Program-made: the position numbers and the translations under genes | The notes under the pieces: generated by a model | Told to the model about the DNA's origin: nothing | The model's input: only the letters and a program-made list of their open reading frames with translations | The model's database searches: none | In this document: in pieces, positions 8,332 to 18,624 of the stretch | Layout: each line of letters opens with the position of its first letter | How positions within the stretch are numbered: the first letter of the stretch is position 1 | Source: an uncultured Eubacteriales bacterium | Lineage (GTDB): Bacteria > Bacillota > Clostridia > Monoglobales > Monoglobaceae | DNA length: 35,519 bases | Assembly (NCBI GenBank): GCA_900545865.1 | Contig: URAN01000030.1 | Location: 1-35,519, forward strand | Direction: 5' to 3'

Positions 8332-10058
8332 AAGCTTCCTCCTGTGCTGCGCAGTTTTAAAATTCCGTATAAAAGTTTGGCCGATTCCGCACGCGTTATG
8401 GTATCTTGAGGTTCAAAACGGTTGTTATCTCTTCCGTTTATAATTCCTGCCGAAGATAAATCGGAAACAGCCGTTATCGCCCATTCGCTTATTTCGCCAT
8501 AGTCCGAGAAATTCGTTTTATTGTCGGCATTTGAATCAATCGCAATCCCGACAGCCGAACAGCCGCGCATCAGCGTTGCCGCCGCCTCTTCACGAGTAAT
8601 GTTATTACCTGTTCCGAAAAGGTCATTTGAGATGCCGTTTGTTATCCCGAATTTTTCCGCGGTCGAAACCCAGTCATAATACCACGCGTCTTTATCAACA
8701 TCTTTAAATGCGGTCATATTCCAAATCGGTTTTATTTCAAGGACTCCGAGCAATATTTTAATGAATTCCTCTCTTGTTATCGGGCAGTTCGGTTCAAAGC
8801 TGTCACTTGTCCGACCGCTGATTATTCCTTTTTTATATAACGCCGAAATTGCGTCTTTTGCCCAATCAACATCATCCGTATCTTTAAAAACATCGGTAAT
8901 ATCTTTATCATATCTTTCCGTCACGGATTCAGACTCGGTATTGTTTTGAATCGGATATTGAGACGCACCGCCGACAGAACCGCCGCCCGAGCTTCCTCCG
9001 CTACCCGAGCCGCCCGATGATGAATTATTCTTATTGCCGGTTTTATATTCATCAATTTGTTCACAGAGAATTTTGTTGAACTCCGAAAGCGTTTTGAACT
9101 TTGCGCCGTTCATTTTATCCAGAACGCGTCCGCTTATGTCTCTTGATGCACTTTCGGTATTTGTGTAATCCCTCAAATACGCCGCCGTGATACCGATATA
9201 TTCGTTATGTTTTTTCACCGTTTCCGCAAGGGTCAGCTTTGACGCATTGTTAAGCAAATATAAAACCGCACCCTTATACAATTGCTCGTTCAAATCCGAT
9301 ACGGATTTATACGGTCTGTTTTCCGATGCATATTTACAAACCTCTGCATACATTGCGGAATCATCCGAAATTTTTATATCGCCGAACAAAAGATTTATTC
9401 CCCTGCCGTCATTCTCTTTTATAAACTCGCCGAATTCATCGGCTTTGAGGTTATTAACCGCGTCAATAAGTAATATTTCGCTCATTGCATCACAGAACCT
9501 TTGCTCATCGGTACTAAACGGAATTTTATCCGCAATCGTCTTAAACAGAGCGGTGTTATCCGCCGTGATTCCGTCCGTCACAAAGCCGAATTCATTTAAG
9601 ATGTCCCTGTTTGCACAAAGCAAAGTATTCAAAGCGGCATCATCCGCTGCGGAATTAATCTTGATGATTAATTCCGCTCTTTTTTCGATTCCGAAATAGG
9701 TGAATGTTTTTGTTAAAACTTCGCCGTTTGCATTAATTTTTATCACATACTCACCGCCGCAGCTGTTTGAGGAATCCTCAACATCGGGCATAGCGAATAC
9801 GGGGAATTCAAACGCACCTGTTTTGTCCGCCGCGGTATCATCCGCAAACACAAACGTATCCGTTCCGCTTTCGGTCACGGTTGCAACAACCTTTGCGTTT
9901 GCCCCTGCCGTTCCGTTCAGCGTAACGCTGCCGCATTTCACAAGAGCCTTAACACTTGTGCTTTGACCGCCCTCCGCAAATCCGAAAGGCATAGCCGAAA
10001 CAATTAAAAATACGGATAAAAATACGGCGATTCTTTTAGTCCAAAGTTTTTTCAGCAT
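8328..10058 (-). CDS. Secreted three-repeat SLH protein with Gly/Ser linker
   Basis: The protein has 576 aa from the ATG at 10058, preferred because AGGAGGAGAG lies just upstream and the signal peptide MLKKLWTKRIAVFLSVFLIV starts there; a longer TTG-initiated reading would place the ribosome binding site inside the gene. After the signal peptide comes a beta-sandwich-like segment (about 38-125), a mainly helical region (about 130-340), a flexible Gly/Ser linker (345-364) and three good SLH repeats (about 394-448, 454-505, 515-570), each with a TREE- or TRAE-type motif. This is a typical wall-anchor design, with the N-terminal part presented beyond the wall. Its stop overlaps the start of the 1064-aa gene. 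The 550-aa protein at 33806 has the same architecture. Confidence 0.87.
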   Translation of the reverse strand: MLKKLWTKRIAVFLSVFLIVSAMPFGFAEGGQSTSVKALVKCGSVTLNGTAGANAKVVATVTESGTDTFVFADDTAADKTGAFEFPVFAMPDVEDSSNSCGGEYVIKINANGEVLTKTFTYFGIEKRAELIIKINSAADDAALNTLLCANRDILNEFGFVTDGITADNTALFKTIADKIPFSTDEQRFCDAMSEILLIDAVNNLKADEFGEFIKENDGRGINLLFGDIKISDDSAMYAEVCKYASENRPYKSVSDLNEQLYKGAVLYLLNNASKLTLAETVKKHNEYIGITAAYLRDYTNTESASRDISGRVLDKMNGAKFKTLSEFNKILCEQIDEYKTGNKNNSSSGGSGSGGSSGGGSVGGASQYPIQNNTESESVTERYDKDITDVFKDTDDVDWAKDAISALYKKGIISGRTSDSFEPNCPITREEFIKILLGVLEIKPIWNMTAFKDVDKDAWYYDWVSTAEKFGITNGISNDLFGTGNNITREEAAATLMRGCSAVGIAIDSNADNKTNFSDYGEISEWAITAVSDLSSAGIINGRDNNRFEPQDTITRAESAKLLYGILKLRSTGGSL

Positions 10059-10072
10059 TGTCTCTCTCCTCC

Positions 10073-13000
10073 TCAATTGCCTATTCTCAAATATGATAAG
10101 TCTGTACCCATTCTGTCACCGAATGTTACCGTTCCGTCAAGAGCCGCATAACCCGAGGTAAAGTCCGCACTCATACTTTCGCCGTTTACGCTAAGCTTTG
10201 CGGTACTTCCGTCAATCTCTATCACAACGTGATACATCTCGTTCAAATGCACCTGAACATCCGCCAGATTAAGTGTAACCGCGCTTCCGCTCTCGGGCGT
10301 AGCCACGAGTTTAAAACAGTTATCAAAAGCATTATATTGCAGAGAAATCGGAGTTTTGCTCGTTCCGTTCGCACTCATAATCTGATTACACATTGCGTTC
10401 TTGTATACATACTTTGTCAAATCCGTAAATTTCAAAAGCATTTCCGCATAATAGTGTTTAACCGTTGTCGCATCTGAAATCGAACCTATCAGCGAGCTGC
10501 TGAGCGTAAGCTTTTCACCCTTATTCATCCTTATCGCATCTCCGAACTTGTTTATTCCCGTGTTTTCGGTGATTTCAAACATATCGGGCAGGTCATCGTC
10601 TGCCGCCGCATTCCAATCGAGACGAATCTTATACTTATCTCCGCTCTCTATATTCGAAATACTGTTCAGCATACTCAAATCCTGTTTTTGTATATTTAAA
10701 GCTCCGCCGTTTTCAATAACCGCACCGTCTATATTCGAGGTCAGTTTTAAATTTGCCCCCGTATCGGTTGAAAATGGGTCTTTATACAATCTCAGCGGAA
10801 GAACAACCTTTGCTTCATTTGAATTAACCGCAAATGTTTCATCAACCTTTGTACCGAAATACTGTCCGCTTACCGTTACGTTTCCGCTAACCGAATTCTC
10901 GGACGCATTCTCTATGATAATCAGAGCGTTTACCGAATCGGGAATTTTCTTCAGCGTTGAATATGTTTCAAAAGGAACATACGTCTTTATAAACACACTG
11001 TTTGACAAAACCGACACCTTATCCGAGCCGCCGTTTGTTATCTCAATGTACGGAACAAGCTTTGACATAGCTATAACCGTGCCGTTTGACAAAGTAACGT
11101 CATTTCCGTCACTTGTCGGGAAAACGGGATAAACAAATGATAAATTCTTGCCGTCAAACGTACCCGAGACTTCCTCTGTTGTTCCGTCCGCATAATGTGC
11201 AACAATCTTTGGCGATTGTATGCCGTCGGTCGGAACATTCAGGCTTATTTCTTTATCCGTAACCGGAGCGTAAATCCGCTTTGTTCCGTCATCTCTGTTT
11301 TCAAAGAGCAACAGAGTCGATTGTTCAAGCTCGTGGTTATTAAACCTGTCATATGTTCCCGCCGTTACCTTACCGTCTTTAGATTTGAATTCAAATCCCT
11401 CTTTGCTTATTGTTCTGTCCGATTTAACCAGAGGTCTGTTTTCAAGTGTTCCCGTAACGATGTTTCCGCCATAATCCGCAACAAGCTCTTGCTTTGAATA
11501 ATCAAGCTCTTTCATCAGTTTTTGTCCATAGAGTCTGTCCATAACAAGCTCGCCGAGAATAGCCTGACCTCTTATCCAGCGCAAATTATCAACCGTTGGC
11601 TGTTTGCCTACATCAAGTCTCATTTTCAGTCCGTAATTATAGAGCAGAGAGAACGTAAGTGCTCTGTTGCTGTTCTGATTCTCATCGGATACGTTATGCG
11701 GAAAAATTCGCGCATATTCACTTATCATCATCGCCGTTATGTCATATCGCATACGAATGAACGTTTCTTTTCCGAACGGCGGAGTATCATAATCAGGGTC
11801 CCAGCGCGCGTCAGTCATAAATCCTGCCTGATACGGAAGTCTTGAAATATCCAATCCTTCGGAGTATAAAGGCGCTCTGTCGCCGTGCCATTTCATAAGC
11901 TTTGCCTGGTAATCATATTCGTGATCCGGTCTGTCGGCATCGGGATGAAAGTCATAACGTTGTTTCATCGGATTCATAACCGTTATAACATTGGTAAAGA
12001 AGTTGCTGACGCCCATACTCTGCCACGTCTTCCACGTTTCCTCAAAGAATTGCATCGCACGCTTTGACGCCGGCGAGTATAACACACCCGGAACACCCCA
12101 AACCGCCTTTTGGCGCGGACCGCTGAAATGCTTAATTGCGAGGTCATATATACCTGTCTGTTCCTCGCCGTTCGCCGCTTGTTCGGCTTTAATTTGTTCA
12201 TCGAGTCTCGACCCCTCTGTGCCATAGAACAGAGAGTTTCGCGGCAGATAAGAGTGACCGTTCTCGTTTGCCACAGTCATAAATTCCGTCCAATCTTCCA
12301 TTGTTCCCAAATACTCATAAGGCGGAAAATAATTCGGAAAAGCGTCCCAATAGCTATAGCCTTTATTCGTATGTCCGAGAACAGCCGTCATATGAAACAT
12401 TGAATGACCCGGGGCTTTCTTTGCAAACTCGGTCATATCCGTAAACTTGTTACCAATCGTGCTCAAATGAAAGACATTGCTTTTCGGAACGGTTTCTTTA
12501 TCCTGTTCCTTTTGAATCTTTTCTCTGACTCGCCGCGCGTTCGGATAACAGGTTTTTACATATTCATCCGCCATCGTGCGCAGATTCGGTGTTGACGAGA
12601 TAACGCACGGAACGCTCGTCACACTCTCTCCCTTTTCTCGATATACCACCGTTCCGGGGCTTACACGCATCGAGCGTGCAAAGTCACCGCCGTAAATTTG
12701 AGTATCGGTTGCCATTATATATTCATCATCGCCGTCTTTTTGCTCGTGCTGGACAAAGTATGTCGAGGCAACGCCGTTACCCGTTACCGCATATCCGTCC
12801 ATAACGCACGATGCAAATGTATATCTGTACCACGTTATTGTGTCATACTCAACCATTGCATAGCTTGTCGGCAAAAGCAGCGTGTTGTTCACCGAGTAAC
12901 AATATGACCATTCTGACGGAATCGTTATGAACTGCAGAGGATAATCACTCTTGTTTGTAACATCCGCGTACATCTCTATCTTGTTCCCGCCAAGCTTGAT

Positions 13001-14914
13001 ATGTGCGGCAACATCAACTCTTTCGTGCGTGTAATAAAGAATCAGCTCGCCCGTTTCGGCGTTCCACGCCGTGTCTTTTAATTTAGCCTCGCGGCTGTCG
13101 GTCGTACAGTTTCCGAGAACCCAGTTCGAGCCGTAATAACCCTTTGTCGGATTCTCGGGTATTACGTTTGCCGCCGCGGTCGCTTCGTCTATAAAATACG
13201 CTTTCCAAATCGGTCTTGTCAGCGATTCTTTTTCCTCTGACGAACGATAAAATCCGTCAACTCCGCTGACCTTTGCATATCTGAATTTCAAGCCGTCACG
13301 GCTTGTCGCAAAGATGTTTCCGTCTTTTGTGTATATATTTGTTTCGGAAAGAACGTTGTTATCATACGAAACCGTAAACACCTTTGATTCGGCATCAAAT
13401 GATGTTATCGCGCCGAACAGACCCATAACAAAATTTGCCGATGCGCATATTTTGTCGCTGCTTTTGTCTGCGGCAAAGCTCATTTCTGTTTCGGTGCCGT
13501 TTATACGTATCTTATCCGACCCCGATGTAACACTCACGTTCAATCCGTCTTTTGATATTGATGCGGAATCTCCGCTCTCGCTGTATTGCGCGTTTAATAT
13601 TTCCGACATTTGACGAACCGACATAGATATACATCCGTCAACCTCTCTCGGCTCAACATCAAACTCGGCATCTGCACCGTTGACAAGCATTGTTATCTTT
13701 TTCTTTGGTCTGCCTGCATACTCATCGGCAAGCGTCTTGTCCGCATCAACATTTTTAAAGTTTATGTCATTAATATAAAGCGACATTACACCCGATTTTT
13801 CGATTCCGAATTTCCCGTATGAATACGGCGCGTAATCGTCAACCGCCGATGCTGCAAGGCTTCCGTCTATATATCCGTTCAGCAAAACCGAACCGTCAGC
13901 CTTGTTTATAGTTTCAAAAGCGACTTCGTGATATACGTCCTCATCAAACGCCAAAACTTCGGATTTTGCAACAGTTTCGGTTTCTGTCGGCATAATCTTT
14001 TTTATCAAAACGCTTCCGTTCGAAATACTCATTTTATAGGTCTGATTCAGCGCGGTATATCTTGAATAAAGCGAAAATCCGCCCTCTTCCGTGCTCAGAC
14101 CCCAGCCATTTGTTTTTACGTTTGCAATCACGGCTGTTGCGGCGGTATCACTAATCTTTGAAACGGGATATATAATCCTCGCCGTATCGTCATTTAATGT
14201 CGGCGAAAGCACCAAATTGTCACCGTCTTTTACCACCGAAAATGTTCCGCCTGCGCTTGAAGTGATTTCGGGCATAAACGAATTATCCGAAAAAGAGCTT
14301 AATTTTCCACAGTTGAAATCCTCATAAAGCCAAGAACTTTCGGTATACAAATTAACTTCTTCTGCTGTCACCGAAACATTGTCCGCAACAACGGCAACCC
14401 CACCATCGGACAGCGGATTATCGTCAATCACCGACAATAGCAAACCGCCGTTTGCGAAAACACGCAAGGTATTATTCTTAACCGCAAGCTTTAAGTCAAA
14501 AGCCTTGTCGGCTATCTTAAATTCAGCCGAGCCTAAAGTCTTTTCGCCGTTATCCACCCGCACAAGCGTTACTCTTTTTGATTCGGGGTAAACCCTTGCC
14601 TCATACCTCGAATTTTCCGCACATCTGACCGCAGCGCCGACGTACCCCGACGCTGAACTTGCGGTCACACCGCTGAATTTTGCATGCGCCGCCAAATCGT
14701 AATAACTGTCTTTTGTCACATATACAAAGTTATTCTTTCCGTCAAGCTTTAATGCCTTATTGTCCGATTCAGATGTGATTTCAGCAAGCGCACCGAAATT
14801 CCATTTATCGGACGCACTGTCCATTTTATCCTCGTACAGTACCTGTCCGAAAGCACAGCCGCAAATCATTGAAAAACAGAGTAATACCGCAAAAAACTTC
14901 CTTATAATATTCAT
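10073..14914 (-). CDS. Giant secreted protein: LamG-like modules, stalk domain and probable glycoside hydrolase-like core
   Basis: The protein has 1613 aa from the ATG at 14914, where a signal peptide begins (MNIIRKFFAVLLCFSMICG); an in-frame ATG at 14953 overlaps the upstream stop but would put 13 charged residues before the signal. Modules: two LamG-like jelly rolls (about 25-190 and 195-390); a copper-amine-oxidase-N 'stalk' domain (about 405-520); a beta-sandwich (about 525-770) rich in Trp and Tyr; an alpha/beta region with the look of a TIM barrel (about 810-1190), containing WGVPGVLYSP and LYSEGLDISRLP; more beta domains; and a final LamG-like module (about 1410-1613). A beta-sandwich followed by a barrel is common in large glycosidases such as GH101 and DUF6259-type proteins, but I cannot assign a family, and acidic catalytic residues are only guessed. 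It has no SLH repeats. It sits in operon A between two secreted proteins. Confidence 0.75.
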   Translation of the reverse strand: MNIIRKFFAVLLCFSMICGCAFGQVLYEDKMDSASDKWNFGALAEITSESDNKALKLDGKNNFVYVTKDSYYDLAAHAKFSGVTASSASGYVGAAVRCAENSRYEARVYPESKRVTLVRVDNGEKTLGSAEFKIADKAFDLKLAVKNNTLRVFANGGLLLSVIDDNPLSDGGVAVVADNVSVTAEEVNLYTESSWLYEDFNCGKLSSFSDNSFMPEITSSAGGTFSVVKDGDNLVLSPTLNDDTARIIYPVSKISDTAATAVIANVKTNGWGLSTEEGGFSLYSRYTALNQTYKMSISNGSVLIKKIMPTETETVAKSEVLAFDEDVYHEVAFETINKADGSVLLNGYIDGSLAASAVDDYAPYSYGKFGIEKSGVMSLYINDINFKNVDADKTLADEYAGRPKKKITMLVNGADAEFDVEPREVDGCISMSVRQMSEILNAQYSESGDSASISKDGLNVSVTSGSDKIRINGTETEMSFAADKSSDKICASANFVMGLFGAITSFDAESKVFTVSYDNNVLSETNIYTKDGNIFATSRDGLKFRYAKVSGVDGFYRSSEEKESLTRPIWKAYFIDEATAAANVIPENPTKGYYGSNWVLGNCTTDSREAKLKDTAWNAETGELILYYTHERVDVAAHIKLGGNKIEMYADVTNKSDYPLQFITIPSEWSYCYSVNNTLLLPTSYAMVEYDTITWYRYTFASCVMDGYAVTGNGVASTYFVQHEQKDGDDEYIMATDTQIYGGDFARSMRVSPGTVVYREKGESVTSVPCVISSTPNLRTMADEYVKTCYPNARRVREKIQKEQDKETVPKSNVFHLSTIGNKFTDMTEFAKKAPGHSMFHMTAVLGHTNKGYSYWDAFPNYFPPYEYLGTMEDWTEFMTVANENGHSYLPRNSLFYGTEGSRLDEQIKAEQAANGEEQTGIYDLAIKHFSGPRQKAVWGVPGVLYSPASKRAMQFFEETWKTWQSMGVSNFFTNVITVMNPMKQRYDFHPDADRPDHEYDYQAKLMKWHGDRAPLYSEGLDISRLPYQAGFMTDARWDPDYDTPPFGKETFIRMRYDITAMMISEYARIFPHNVSDENQNSNRALTFSLLYNYGLKMRLDVGKQPTVDNLRWIRGQAILGELVMDRLYGQKLMKELDYSKQELVADYGGNIVTGTLENRPLVKSDRTISKEGFEFKSKDGKVTAGTYDRFNNHELEQSTLLLFENRDDGTKRIYAPVTDKEISLNVPTDGIQSPKIVAHYADGTTEEVSGTFDGKNLSFVYPVFPTSDGNDVTLSNGTVIAMSKLVPYIEITNGGSDKVSVLSNSVFIKTYVPFETYSTLKKIPDSVNALIIIENASENSVSGNVTVSGQYFGTKVDETFAVNSNEAKVVLPLRLYKDPFSTDTGANLKLTSNIDGAVIENGGALNIQKQDLSMLNSISNIESGDKYKIRLDWNAAADDDLPDMFEITENTGINKFGDAIRMNKGEKLTLSSSLIGSISDATTVKHYYAEMLLKFTDLTKYVYKNAMCNQIMSANGTSKTPISLQYNAFDNCFKLVATPESGSAVTLNLADVQVHLNEMYHVVIEIDGSTAKLSVNGESMSADFTSGYAALDGTVTFGDRMGTDLSYLRIGN

Positions 14915-14949
14915 CCGCAAACCATTCCTTTCTTTGTCGCATTTTAATG

Positions 14950-17520
14950 TCATTTTATCTCAATGCTGTCACATAAAAGATTAAGATTGTTTGTATTATC
15001 AATGCACATAATCTTTATTCTTCCGTTTTTCAAAGATTGAGGCACTGTAACATCAAAACTGTTTTCAAAACTCTCGCCGCTGTCAGCCGAAAAGTCACTA
15101 ATATCAAGATTCATAAGCGTACCTTTCGCCGAATACATCGCACACAACACCATAAACTCTTTTGTTTCATATCCGCCGTTATCCGTCTTAACCTTTATAT
15201 TAACTTTCGAACCCGTTACCAATGAATTTACATCCGTGTTCAAACTTATTGAAAAGTCTCCGTTATATCGCATATCTTCAAGCCAAACACGCTTTGTCGG
15301 AACGCTCGGATTCGAGCCGTACTTTGTCTTAACCTGATAACCCCGATAACCGTCACTCGGCATAAATCTTACATCTTTGTCTGTAAATTCAAAAGCTTTT
15401 TCGCCGTTTGCATAAAACGTCAGTTTTATGTTATTATCGGCGGTTGTTTCTTTTTCGAGTGACAGAATATTGTATTCGCCGACCTTTATAAGTCCGCCTA
15501 TATCCGCACCGCTCACAAAAGTGCTGCTCCAATCGGGGGATATAATATTAACTTTTATCGTGTCCGCCGTTGGATAAATATGTGCGGTATAACCCTTTCC
15601 GCTCTTTAATCCCGATGACAGCTGATAACCTCCCTGAACATCGGTTGACGTTCCGGCAATCAGGCATTCGGCATTCAGCCTTGTATGTTCCGATGCACCC
15701 TCGGGGGCGGAATAATCATATGTTTTTCCGTCCGAAACTTCCGTTTCGTCAACCAACCAATCCAATGTATTGTTCTCTATGACAACATCATCAAAATCGA
15801 CCGATGTATTTTCGGAATAAAATCCGATTGTACCCGAAAGGCATTGATTATATTTCGCCGCGTCCGTGTATGACAAAAGCGCAATGTTATCCACAATAAC
15901 TTTGTAACTTCCCTCTTTTGCCGATATTTTGACGTTTATAGGTGAACCGATTTTTATTGCACTCGCAGATTTCGAAATCGAATTCTCAACGCCGTCTTTT
16001 ACTTCTTTAAGCTCTGCGCCGTCCTTTGAAAATTTGACAAAAGAGAAATTGTTCTCGTCCGTATATCTGAAACAAATCTTTGCGCTTCCGTCTGCGTCCG
16101 CAAATTCATTTATGTTCATATTACAAGATAAATCGATATTTTTATACTTTTTATCCTTTAATAAAATTCTCGCCGAACCGTTAGCGCCGAACCTTGCGGC
16201 AGAACCGCTTTGAATCGTTTCTTTGTCACCGCTTACATCGCCGTCCTCTTTTAATTTTGAAAAATCCCTGTTGAGATAAATATCCGACGGCGTTATCACA
16301 GACGACATATCCGTAATTTCAAGAGAGTTAATCCACAATTCCTTTGTTTTCGGACAGGTTATCGTCAAACCGCCGCATAAAGCCGTATTATCTGTTACCT
16401 CATACAAAACGGAATTGTCAAGCAAGGTCTTGATTTGTGTTGAGCCGTTCGCTTTATCCGTATCTTTTATGCTTACTATGTTAAAATCTGTATTTGCATC
16501 CAAAACCCTGTTCGTTATTTGTGATGTCGCAAGATTATTGTTCCAGTCATCGTTTCTCTTGAGCGCGCTGTATTGAGTGTGCGAATGGATAAGATTCACA
16601 TACGAATTTCCCGCTCGGTTAAAACCGGTTCTCAAAAACATCTGGTCACAATTTTTCATTTTGAAATTTGCGTCAACCTTTATCTTTCCCCATTCAGCCG
16701 AGCTTTCAAAAGATGAATCGTTAATCTTCATAACATTCTCTTTTGTGCTGCCTCCCTTTATTTTCAGATAGCCGTCATTATCAACAAGCGACTCTGCCCC
16801 ATCGGGGTTTGTGAACGTTATAAAACTCAAATTGTTTAACGCCCTGCCCGATGAAAAATCATTATAAAATATTCTGTTTTCGCCGCATATTACAATATCG
16901 GTCAAGCCGCTTTGCACATTTTGAGTTTCAATTGCCGCCGCGCCGCCCGAGACAGGAGTCAAATCGTATACCGAGAGCCAAACCGTTCCGTTTACCTCTC
17001 CGATTATCATTCCGCCCTTTGCCGATAAAGACATTGTATACTTATTATCAACGGATGGCAATGTATATTCATCAATAACGCTCTCGCCGGCACTCTCATT
17101 TTTAACAAGTTTCATCAATCCCGATGTCGGGTTGAGCGAAAACCGATAACCGCCTGTGGCTGAGTACCGTATATAAACGGCGATTTCACCGTCCGGCTCG
17201 GCATTTTTTATATCAAACGCCGCCGATACTTTCGCGTCCGTCAAGTTTTGTTCATTATACAAAAGCCTGTTTGTCCCCGTGACTGCGCTCGTATATGTAT
17301 ACGAAACATCCCGTCCGATGCTTGCCGCATCGGTGTTGGTGATATCCCATATATCCGCCGCATCCTCGGTTGAATCATAACTTTCAAAATCATCGCTGAA
17401 CAAAACCTTTTCATTTTTCGCCACAATCTCCGCCGCGTCCGCAATCGGGAGCATCGCGTTCCCGATTATTAATAACGCTGTGGAAATAACCGCAATTCCC
17501 TTTTTAATTACAGAATTCAT
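14950..17520 (-). CDS. Secreted multi-LamG-like (concanavalin-fold) protein
   Basis: The protein has 856 aa from the ATG at 17520, which has AGGAGATG about ten bases upstream and opens a signal peptide (MNSVIKKGIAVISTALLIIG). Four consecutive jelly-roll modules of the LamG/3-keto-disaccharide-hydrolase type can be followed by their strands: about 37-205, 213-405, 415-595 and 600-765. Each begins with a FSDDFES- or FYNDFSSG-like strand and ends with a 'V-x-I-x-x-N/D' strand. The closing module (about 770-856) is immunoglobulin-like. No catalytic motif, SLH or sortase signal was found. It is a paralogue of the 893-aa protein; both share the element GEVNGxVWLxxxD. The role is probably glycan binding or surface scaffolding, which is inference from fold and neighbours. 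Its stop overlaps an in-frame ATG of the next gene. Confidence 0.8.
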   Translation of the reverse strand: MNSVIKKGIAVISTALLIIGNAMLPIADAAEIVAKNEKVLFSDDFESYDSTEDAADIWDITNTDAASIGRDVSYTYTSAVTGTNRLLYNEQNLTDAKVSAAFDIKNAEPDGEIAVYIRYSATGGYRFSLNPTSGLMKLVKNESAGESVIDEYTLPSVDNKYTMSLSAKGGMIIGEVNGTVWLSVYDLTPVSGGAAAIETQNVQSGLTDIVICGENRIFYNDFSSGRALNNLSFITFTNPDGAESLVDNDGYLKIKGGSTKENVMKINDSSFESSAEWGKIKVDANFKMKNCDQMFLRTGFNRAGNSYVNLIHSHTQYSALKRNDDWNNNLATSQITNRVLDANTDFNIVSIKDTDKANGSTQIKTLLDNSVLYEVTDNTALCGGLTITCPKTKELWINSLEITDMSSVITPSDIYLNRDFSKLKEDGDVSGDKETIQSGSAARFGANGSARILLKDKKYKNIDLSCNMNINEFADADGSAKICFRYTDENNFSFVKFSKDGAELKEVKDGVENSISKSASAIKIGSPINVKISAKEGSYKVIVDNIALLSYTDAAKYNQCLSGTIGFYSENTSVDFDDVVIENNTLDWLVDETEVSDGKTYDYSAPEGASEHTRLNAECLIAGTSTDVQGGYQLSSGLKSGKGYTAHIYPTADTIKVNIISPDWSSTFVSGADIGGLIKVGEYNILSLEKETTADNNIKLTFYANGEKAFEFTDKDVRFMPSDGYRGYQVKTKYGSNPSVPTKRVWLEDMRYNGDFSISLNTDVNSLVTGSKVNIKVKTDNGGYETKEFMVLCAMYSAKGTLMNLDISDFSADSGESFENSFDVTVPQSLKNGRIKIMCIDNTNNLNLLCDSIEIK

Positions 17521-17562
17521 AATTGTTTCATCTCCTGTCAATCAGTTCTGTTATTTATGTGT

Positions 17563-18624
17563 TTAAATTCCGAGTTCATCTTTAAAAACAGCGATAAGCT
17601 CTTTTGATATATCTTCATCTTCACTCACACTCGGATGATATAATGCACCGCACGGAAATTCATTAAAACAATAATAATATAACTTATTATCTGTCTTTTG
17701 CATCTCCGTCACCGTTTCCGATACCCAACCCGAAAATGTCGAACCGGGTTTGGCAAGACATATTATTTTCGCATCGGGATAACGTGTTCTAAGCTTTGTC
17801 AAAAAAGATTGGTATGCCGATACGTATTCGGCCTTTTGACATCCGCCGGCCGTATCATTTGTACCGAGATATATTGATACAACATCGGGTTTTCTTGCGT
17901 TATCAAAATCCCATAATTGCGGATTGTCCGTTGTCATTACTTTTAAGTCGGCAAGCTCGGCTTGCTGTGAAACATTTGCATCAACTGACTTATCATTGTT
18001 CTTTATTATTCCCTTGCCCGACCTCGCAATAACATTTACGTCCGCATCAAACGCCTTTGCGCACAACGCAGAAAAAGATTTTGAAAAATCAGTGTTTTCG
18101 CCTGTTTCCCACTCAACACCGCCGACCTCAGGATATAGGTTTCCGTAACCGACAGTATACGAATCGCCGTAAAATTCAAACAAAAGTTTTTTGTTTTCTG
18201 TCGGTTCAGCGGCACTGTTGCCCGACACTCGTATCTGTGAGGCACAAAGCTTTCCCTTTGTCGCCTCGCTCGAACGTTCGAATCTGATTATATGCTCTCT
18301 TTTTTTATCAAGTCCGTCAGCAAGATTTAACCAGCCGCTGTTTAAAATCGGGACTCTTTTTGTTACACCGTCAACGGTTATGTTAAAATAAGGTGCGTTC
18401 GGCACAGTCGGCACGGATGCGATTGATTCGTTTGTTATCTTTCCGTCGGAATCGGTCTTTGAAGAGTACGCACCCGTCACCTCTGTTATATTAATCTCTG
18501 CGCTGGCACCGACAAACTTAAACGCTATTCCGCTGCCGGGCCAGTTATACGTTCTACCCATTTCCGTTGTATATGCATATCGACCGAGCTGTTTTACGCT
18601 GTTGTCGCTTATGCTTTGTGTCCT
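17563..18624 (-). CDS. CE2-like SGNH/GDSL carbohydrate esterase, lacking its own start and signal peptide
   Basis: The domain deacetylates polysaccharides in the CE2 family. An N-terminal jelly roll includes GRTYNWPGSGIAFKFVG; the SGNH core has the nucleophile in FYGDSYTVGYGN (Ser134 counting from the first ATG at 18561), YLGTNDTAGG (233-240) and the histidine in LYHPSVSED (His309). The first ATG falls inside the jelly roll, has no ribosome binding site, and leaves no signal peptide. Upstream codons in the same frame, back to 18624, continue recognisable CE2 sequence (KQLGRYAYTTE) but contain no ATG, GTG or TTG. They meet the TGA that ends the 893-aa gene. The esterase therefore appears to be the C-terminal domain of that protein, cut off by one stop codon. 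It may be made by readthrough, by weak internal initiation, or not at all. Confidence 0.82.
   Translation of the reverse strand, partial: RTQSISDNSVKQLGRYAYTTEMGRTYNWPGSGIAFKFVGASAEINITEVTGAYSSKTDSDGKITNESIASVPTVPNAPYFNITVDGVTKRVPILNSGWLNLADGLDKKREHIIRFERSSEATKGKLCASQIRVSGNSAAEPTENKKLLFEFYGDSYTVGYGNLYPEVGGVEWETGENTDFSKSFSALCAKAFDADVNVIARSGKGIIKNNDKSVDANVSQQAELADLKVMTTDNPQLWDFDNARKPDVVSIYLGTNDTAGGCQKAEYVSAYQSFLTKLRTRYPDAKIICLAKPGSTFSGWVSETVTEMQKTDNKLYYYCFNEFPCGALYHPSVSEDEDISKELIAVFKDELGI

Noticed and set aside
10059..10076. TTG start giving a six-residue longer SLH protein
   Set aside because: Those codons are the ribosome binding site itself (AGGAGGAGAG), and the signal peptide starts at the ATG at 10058.
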